64,000 nucleotides of DNA from Nocardiopsis dassonvillei_B (GTDB taxonomy: Bacteria > Actinomycetota > Actinomycetes > Streptosporangiales > Streptosporangiaceae): contig NZ_OZ186815.1 in assembly GCF_964273065.1 (NCBI RefSeq), positions 1,736,001 through 1,800,000 of the forward strand, written 5' to 3'. This document shows, in pieces, positions 59,301 through 64,000 of this stretch; within the stretch, counting starts at the first letter, position 1, and each line of letters begins with the position of its first letter. The position numbers were made by a program, and so were the translations under genes. The notes beneath the pieces are model-generated. The model searched no databases and had not been told where the DNA came from. It saw only the letters and a program-made list of their open reading frames with translations.

Positions 59301-62257
59301 ATCGCATCCCCCCGGGCCTCCGCGCCCTCCGCCCGCTCCGCCGCCCCCTCCCGGGCGTCCAGGCCGCGGGCGAGCAGCTCGGCCAGGTGCAGCGGGCGGC
59401 GGCCCGCGCCCTGGCGGATCTGGGTACGGCAGCTGTAGCCGTCGGCGAGGACGAGGGTGTCGGCGCCGGCCGCCCGCACCCGGGGCAGCAGTTCGCGCTC
59501 TCCGATCGCGGCGGAGACCTCGTAGTGGCCCTCGGTGAACCCGAAGTCCCCCGCCAGCCCGCAGCACCCCGCGTCCAGCACCTCCCCGTCCACACCCGCA
59601 CGGGCGATCAGCTCCCGGTCCGCGTCGAAGCCCAGAACCGCGTGCTGGTGGCAGTGCACCTGGGCCAGGGCCTCCGCCGGGATCCTGGGCGGGTGCCAGT
59701 CCGGGGCGTGCTCGGCCAGGAACCCGGCCAGGGTGTGCACCGACGCCGCCACCCGCTCGCTCTCCGGCCCGGGCACCAGCTCCACGAGGTCGTGGCGCAG
59801 CGCCGCGGTGCAGCTGGGTTCGAGGCCCACCACCGGCAGCCCCTGCGCCACCAGCGGCCCCAGGGCGCGCAGGGCGCCGCGCATCACCGCGCGGGCCGTG
59901 CCGAGCTGGCCGGTGGACACCCAGGTCAGCCCGCAGCACACCGGCCCCCGGGGCAGGACCACGGTGAACCCGGCGTCCTCCAGGACCCGGACCGCCGCCG
60001 CAGGGATGTGCGGGTCCATGTGCTCGCCGAAGGTGTCGGGCCACAGCACCACGCGCGGCCCCCCGGTGCGCGCCTCCCCCCGCGCCGCCCGCCGCCGGAA
60101 CGCCCGGGTGAACGTGGTGCGCGCGAACCCCGGCAGGTCGCGCTCGGCGGCCACCCCCGCCAGCCGCTTGGCCAGCCGGGAGACGCCCGGCAGCCGCAGC
60201 GCCCGGTCCACCTCGGCCGGGGCCAGCCCCGCCAGCCGGGCCCAGACCGGCAGCCAGCCCATCGAGTAGTGCGCCGCCGGGCGCACCCGGCCCCGGTAGT
60301 GGCGGTGCAGGAACTCCGCCTTGTAGGAGGCCATGTCCACGTTGACCGGGCAGTCGCTCAGGCAGCCCTTGCACGACAGGCACAGGTCCAGGCTCTCGCG
60401 CACCTCCTCGGAGTCCCAGCCGTCGGTGACGACCTCCCCCACCGCCATCTCGAACAGCAGGTGGGCCCGGCCCCGGGTGGAGTGCCGCTCCTCGCGGGTG
60501 ACCTGGTAGCTCGGGCACATCACCCCGGGCCCGTCGTGCCTGCGGCACTTGCCCACCCCCGAGCAGCGGCGCAGCGCCCGGGCCGGGTCGCCCCGGTCGT
60601 CCCGGTAGGCCAGGACGGCGTCGTCGAGCAGGGGCAGCGGGCGCGCCGCCAGGCGTACGTCGGCGTCCACAGGCGCCGGGTCGACGATGACACCCGGGTT
60701 CATGAGGCCCTCGGGGTCGAAGAGCCGCTTGAAGTCGCCGAAGGCCCGTAGCAGGCCCGGCGGGTACATGCGGGCGAGCAGGCCCGAGCGGGCCCGGCCG
60801 TCCCCGTGCTCCCCCGACAGGGAGCCGCCGTGCGCCACGACCAGGTCGGCGGCCTCCTCCAGGAAGGCCCGGTAGGCGGTGCGGCCCGCCTCCGTGGTGA
60901 GCCCGAAGTCGATGCGCACGTGCAGGCAGCCGTCGCCGAAGTGGCCGTAGACCACCCCGAACCGGCCGTGCCGCTCCATGAGGGCGTCGAAGCCGCGCAG
61001 GTAGGCGCCCAGGTTCTCCGGGGGCACGGCGGCGTCCTCCCAGCCCGACCAGGCGTCCTCCCCGGCCGGTGTGCGCTGGGTGAGTCCGGCGCCCTCCTCC
61101 CGGATCCGCCACAGGGCACGGCGGTGGGCCGGGTCGGACACCACGATGGAGTCGACCGGCCGGGCGGCGGCGGGCAGCGCCCCGAGCATCCGGCGGGCGG
61201 CCCGCTCGGCGTCGGCGGGATCGTCCCCGGCGATCTCCACCAGCAGCCAGGCGCCGCCGCCGGGCAGGGGCACCCGGGTGCCGCCGGGGCGCCCGTCCAG
61301 CGCGGCGACCATGCGGTCGTTGATGCCCTCCACGGTCAGCGGGGCGTGCCCGAGCAGGTCGGGGACGGAGTCGGCGGCGGCCGGGGCGTCCGGGTAGCCC
61401 AGGACGGCCAGCGCCCGGGCGCGGGGCACCTCCACCAAGCGCACCGTGGCGCGCAGCACGAACACGCAGGTGCCCTCGGTGCCGACCAGGGCGGCGGCGA
61501 CGTTGCGGCCCTTCTCCGGCAGCAGACGGTCCAGGGAGTAGCCCGAGACCCGGCGGCGGAAGTCGGGCATGGCGGTGCGCAGCGCGGCCAGGTGCTCCTC
61601 GGCGATGCGGGCCAGCCCCCGGTGGACCTCGCCCTCCCGGCCCGGGCGGCGGGTCAGCTCCTCGAACTCCTCGGCGGTGTGGTGCGACCCGACGGTCATC
61701 CTGGTGCCGTCGGGGAGCAGTACCTCCAGGGAGACGATGTTGTCGGCGGTGGTGCCCCAGGCCACCGAGTGGGAGCCGCAGGCGTTGTTGCCGACCATCC
61801 CGCCGACGGTGCAGCGGCTGTGGGTGGAGGGGTCGGGGGCGAACGTCAGGCCGTGCTCGGCGGCAGCCGCCCGCAGCTCGTCCAGGACCACCCCGGGCTG
61901 GACGGTGGCGGTGCGGGCGGCCGGGTCGATGTCCTCGATGGCGGTGAGGTGGCGGGAGGTGTCGACCACCACGCCCGGGCCGATGGCGTTGCCCGCGATG
62001 GAGGTGCCTCCGCCGCGCGGGGTCACGGGGACGCCGTGGGCGGCGCAGACCCGCACGGCGGCCGCGCAGTCCTCGACGGTGGCGGGCAGGACGACCCCCA
62101 GGGGGACCACCCGGTAGTTGGAGGCGTCGGAGGTGTACAGGGCGCGGGTGCCCGGGTCGAAGGCGACGGTCCCCTGGACGGCGTCCTCCAGGGCCCGGCG
62201 CAGGGTCTCGGTGTCGGCGGGCGGTACGGGTCGCGGATGCTGCTGCGGGTCGGCCAT
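59297..62257 (-). CDS. FAD-linked oxidase fused to Fe-S (GlcF/CCG) domain, D-2-hydroxyacid dehydrogenase type
   Basis: Protein of 986 residues. N-terminal FAD-binding PCMH domain (PRGGGTSIAGNAIG, about 80-93), FAD oxidase C domain (HFGDGCLHVRIDF, HGGSLSGEHGDGRARS), then two ferredoxin-type cysteine clusters (CSGVGKCRRHDGPGVMCPS and CLSCKGCLSDCPV), and two CCG domains (GPVCCGLTW, DAGCCGLAG). This matches the YdiJ/D-lactate or D-2-hydroxyglutarate dehydrogenase family, which passes electrons to the respiratory chain. The ATG at 62257 begins MADPQQHP. Substrate not certain. Confidence 0.93.
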   Translation of the reverse strand: MADPQQHPRPVPPADTETLRRALEDAVQGTVAFDPGTRALYTSDASNYRVVPLGVVLPATVEDCAAAVRVCAAHGVPVTPRGGGTSIAGNAIGPGVVVDTSRHLTAIEDIDPAARTATVQPGVVLDELRAAAAEHGLTFAPDPSTHSRCTVGGMVGNNACGSHSVAWGTTADNIVSLEVLLPDGTRMTVGSHHTAEEFEELTRRPGREGEVHRGLARIAEEHLAALRTAMPDFRRRVSGYSLDRLLPEKGRNVAAALVGTEGTCVFVLRATVRLVEVPRARALAVLGYPDAPAAADSVPDLLGHAPLTVEGINDRMVAALDGRPGGTRVPLPGGGAWLLVEIAGDDPADAERAARRMLGALPAAARPVDSIVVSDPAHRRALWRIREEGAGLTQRTPAGEDAWSGWEDAAVPPENLGAYLRGFDALMERHGRFGVVYGHFGDGCLHVRIDFGLTTEAGRTAYRAFLEEAADLVVAHGGSLSGEHGDGRARSGLLARMYPPGLLRAFGDFKRLFDPEGLMNPGVIVDPAPVDADVRLAARPLPLLDDAVLAYRDDRGDPARALRRCSGVGKCRRHDGPGVMCPSYQVTREERHSTRGRAHLLFEMAVGEVVTDGWDSEEVRESLDLCLSCKGCLSDCPVNVDMASYKAEFLHRHYRGRVRPAAHYSMGWLPVWARLAGLAPAEVDRALRLPGVSRLAKRLAGVAAERDLPGFARTTFTRAFRRRAARGEARTGGPRVVLWPDTFGEHMDPHIPAAAVRVLEDAGFTVVLPRGPVCCGLTWVSTGQLGTARAVMRGALRALGPLVAQGLPVVGLEPSCTAALRHDLVELVPGPESERVAASVHTLAGFLAEHAPDWHPPRIPAEALAQVHCHQHAVLGFDADRELIARAGVDGEVLDAGCCGLAGDFGFTEGHYEVSAAIGERELLPRVRAAGADTLVLADGYSCRTQIRQGAGRRPLHLAELLARGLDAREGAAERAEGAEARGDAI

Positions 62258-62307
62258 GGCGCCCAGGGTGGACCCGGCACCGCACGGGGCGCAACCGCGC
62301 CGCGCGC

Positions 62308-63633
62308 TCAGTCCAGGGCCTCGTCCATGGCGCGCACCAGGTCGCCGGTGGGGTCCATGTCCAGGTTCCACACCATGAGGCCGCCCAGCCCCCGGTCCAG
62401 CACGTAGTCGCCCTTGATCGCGATGACGCCGGGGTCGTCGTAGGCCCACCACTGGTCGCCGGAGCGCACCGAGAAGGCGCCCGCCTCCTCGTCCAGGAAG
62501 CGCTCCCCCTCCAGCCTCTCCAGGTCGGAGAACGCCATGGTCGGGCCGTCGTAGGAGTCGTCGGCGTCGTCGGCCGGCCGGGCGGTGTCGCCCGGCCCGG
62601 GGCCGGTGCCGTCCACGTCCTGCCAGCCGCGGCCGAAGGCGGGGATGCCCAGCACCAGCTTCTCCGGGGGTGCGCCCCGCTCCAGGAACCGGTCCACCGC
62701 CGCGTCCGCGCTGTTGGCGTGGGGGTCGGCGGCGGGAGGGTAGAGGTTGGAGTGGTAGGCGGTGACCTCGCTCCAGGGACCGGAGAAGTCGTATCCCTGC
62801 ACGGTGGCGAAGTCCAGGTGGTCGAAGATCTCCGGGTCGTAGGCGTCGGCCTGGTCGGGGGAGCCCGACAGCGACACCGACAGGGTGTACTCCCGGCCGG
62901 TCTCCCGGGCCAGGTCGTCGAGCTGCCGGCGGAACTCGGCGACCAGGAGGGTGAAGTTGTCCGCGTCGGCGGGGTCCTCGACGTTGTGCGGGTTGCCGGA
63001 GCCGCCCGGCCACTCCCAGTCCAGGTCGATGCCGTCGAAGATCCCGGCGGCCGAGCCCTCGCCGCCCTGGGGCTCGCCCTCGCGCACGGGCAGGTCCCCG
63101 CGCAGCCACAGGTCCACGCAGGAGGACACGAACGCCCGGCGGGACTCCTCGGTGCGGGCCGCGGTGGAGAAGTACCGCGACCAGTTCCAGCCGCCCAGGG
63201 ACAGGCTGGCCCGCAGTTCGGGGTGCTCCTCCTGGAGCAGGCGGAGCTGGTGCAGGCTCCCGGCCAGCTCCTGCTCGTAGTCGTCGGCCGCGCCGTTCAC
63301 GCTCTCGGCGGCGGAGTAGCGGCGCTGGTAGAGCTCCCAGGACTGCTCGTTCCCGCCGGGGATGTGGCACAGGCCTTCGGCGGAGACGTCGCCGAAGGCC
63401 CACATGAGGCGGTCCAGGCGCGCGGGGGCGCCGCTGTCGGCGAGGTCCTTGATGGTGAAGTCCCGGTTGGCCACGTTCCAGTCCGCGAAGTAGCCGATGC
63501 GCTGGGGACGGTTCCCGTGGGCGATGGCGAAGACCCCCGTGATCAGGAGCGCGGCGACGGCGGCCGCGCCCAGGACGAGTATGCGCCGCCGCGGACGGGC
63601 GGCCCGGTGTCTCCCCGGCGGTGTGGCGTTCAC
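62308..63633 (-). CDS. GH18 chitinase
   Basis: Protein of 441 residues. An N-terminal signal or anchor helix (about 18-38) is followed by a GH18 TIM barrel. The catalytic D-x2-D-x-D-x-E is DGIDLDWE (D200, D203, D205, E207), with SLSLGGWNWS and YDFSGPW elements. It hydrolyses chitin or related N-acetylglucosamine polymers outside the cell. No chitin-binding domain is present. The GTG start has GGAGG almost adjacent. Monocistronic; 50 bases from the oxidoreductase gene. Confidence 0.93.
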   Translation of the reverse strand: MNATPPGRHRAARPRRRILVLGAAAVAALLITGVFAIAHGNRPQRIGYFADWNVANRDFTIKDLADSGAPARLDRLMWAFGDVSAEGLCHIPGGNEQSWELYQRRYSAAESVNGAADDYEQELAGSLHQLRLLQEEHPELRASLSLGGWNWSRYFSTAARTEESRRAFVSSCVDLWLRGDLPVREGEPQGGEGSAAGIFDGIDLDWEWPGGSGNPHNVEDPADADNFTLLVAEFRRQLDDLARETGREYTLSVSLSGSPDQADAYDPEIFDHLDFATVQGYDFSGPWSEVTAYHSNLYPPAADPHANSADAAVDRFLERGAPPEKLVLGIPAFGRGWQDVDGTGPGPGDTARPADDADDSYDGPTMAFSDLERLEGERFLDEEAGAFSVRSGDQWWAYDDPGVIAIKGDYVLDRGLGGLMVWNLDMDPTGDLVRAMDEALD

Positions 63634-63755
63634 CCCTCCGACGGTAGGGCCACCGGGTCACGAACAGCGCCCGTTCCGCCGCATCGGCCACATCAGGCCG
63701 TCGGGGCACCGCCGGGAACCCGGCCGCTCCGCCGCCCGTTGTAGACCAGGGTCTC

Positions 63756-63775
63756 CGGGGCGGCGGAAGGCCCCG
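63756..63775 (-). terminator. hairpin after the sigma-factor gene
   Basis: CGGGGC pairs with GCCCCG over 8 bases, about 50 bases past the sigma-factor stop. Weak but correctly placed. Confidence 0.4.
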
Positions 63776-63826
63776 TCGCCCGGGCGCCGTCGCACGGGCC
63801 GGAGCAGCGCGGAGGCGCCCGCGGAC

Positions 63827-64000
63827 CTACAGGAAGTCGCGCAGGGTGCCCGCCCGGGAGGGGTGGCGGAGCTTGGCCAGGGTCTTGGCCTCGATCTGGC
63901 GGATGCGCTCGCGGGTCACCCCGAACTCGCGGCCGACCTCCTCCAGCGTGCGGGGGTGGCCGTCGGCCATGCCGAAGCGCAGGCGCAGGATGCGCTGCTC
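63827..64000 (-). CDS. principal-type RNA polymerase sigma factor (HrdB/RpoD), C-terminus only
   Basis: The window edge cuts the gene; only the last 57 residues and the stop are present. They are sigma-70 region 4.2: RLRFGMADGHPRTLEEVGREFGVTRERIRQIEAKTLAKLRHPSR, then GTLRDFL and the stop. The VTRERIRQIEAK helix-turn-helix that reads the -35 element is characteristic of primary or HrdB-like sigma factors. The rest lies to the right of the window. Confidence 0.93.
   Translation of the reverse strand, partial: EQRILRLRFGMADGHPRTLEEVGREFGVTRERIRQIEAKTLAKLRHPSRAGTLRDFL

Noticed and set aside
1..64000. CRISPR array, insertion sequence, prophage or toxin-antitoxin system
   Set aside because: No regularly spaced repeats, transposase, integrase or phage structural genes were seen on either strand.

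Overview
The window comes from a very GC-rich actinomycete, most likely Nocardiopsis or a close relative in the Nocardiopsaceae. Supporting signs are the strong G/C bias at third codon positions, a phosphatidylinositol-mannoside operon in the mycobacterial/streptomycete order, a conservon (histidine kinase, roadblock, DUF742, GTPase), a PAC2 protein, actinobacterial DUF families, and a Thermobifida-like pair of GH1 beta-glucosidase and LacI repressor with the exact 14-bp CelR/CebR operator. The species call is inference. I see no phage, insertion sequence, CRISPR array or biosynthetic cluster. This looks like core chromosome.

Layout. 0.1-4.4 kb: PIM lipid operon (HIT protein, pgsA, patA, pimA, small membrane protein), minus strand. 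4.5-6.2 kb: DUF885 peptidase-like protein. 6.3-11.6 kb: conservon cvnA-D, minus strand. 12.0-14.2 kb: secreted M15-type peptidase with coiled coil, a degenerate FAH-like protein and a small CxxC protein. 14.4-16.9 kb: celR-like repressor and bglC with operator and promoter. 17.0-19.7 kb: metNIQ methionine importer. 20.4-22.8 kb: second coiled-coil/M15-like secreted protein and a membrane-anchored Pro/Gly-rich protein. 22.9-25.5 kb: metE under a cobalamin riboswitch. 25.7-29.0 kb: tandem pair of NodB polysaccharide deacetylases. 29.0-33.5 kb: DUF6210, pyrD, PAC2 and an ABC-class ATPase. 33.7-36.1 kb: isochorismatase-like, unknown, PhzF-like and Lrp genes. 36.5-37.4 kb: a double-psi-barrel protein with a C-terminal membrane anchor. 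38.1-41.3 kb: kynurenine genes (kynU, kynA) divergent from an Lrp regulator and a DUF4031 gene.

41.5-44.5 kb: HD protein and a two-component pair. 44.7-51.1 kb: MFS, VOC, DeoR, degenerate GDPD, TetR and SGNH hydrolase. 51.4-55.4 kb: CAU tRNA, mdh and a DUF3516 helicase. 55.4-57.9 kb: split RibD-like pair and a SAM methyltransferase. 58.1-58.3 kb: two tRNA-Asn. 58.5-63.6 kb: two small coupled genes, an FAD/Fe-S oxidoreductase and a GH18 chitinase. The right edge cuts a principal-type sigma factor.

How the genes work together. The PIM operon makes phosphatidylinositol (phosphate) and mannosylates and acylates it for the envelope. Methionine supply appears twice: import by MetNIQ, and B12-independent synthesis by MetE, which should be shut off when cobalamin is present. 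CelR and BglC form a local cellobiose circuit without the usual transporter beside it. KynA and KynU start tryptophan breakdown, probably controlled by the adjacent Lrp protein. Several genes act on the cell wall or on chitin (two M15-like proteins, two deacetylases, a double-psi-barrel protein, a GH18 chitinase).

A recurring feature is terminators made of long, often perfect GC stems without a U-tract. I did not find one clear undescribed multi-gene system. The best candidates for new biology are individual proteins of unusual architecture (double-psi-barrel protein without a signal peptide, histidine kinase with an extra outer domain, RGG-tailed ATPase, degenerate GDPD and FAH proteins) and several unexplained inverted repeats.
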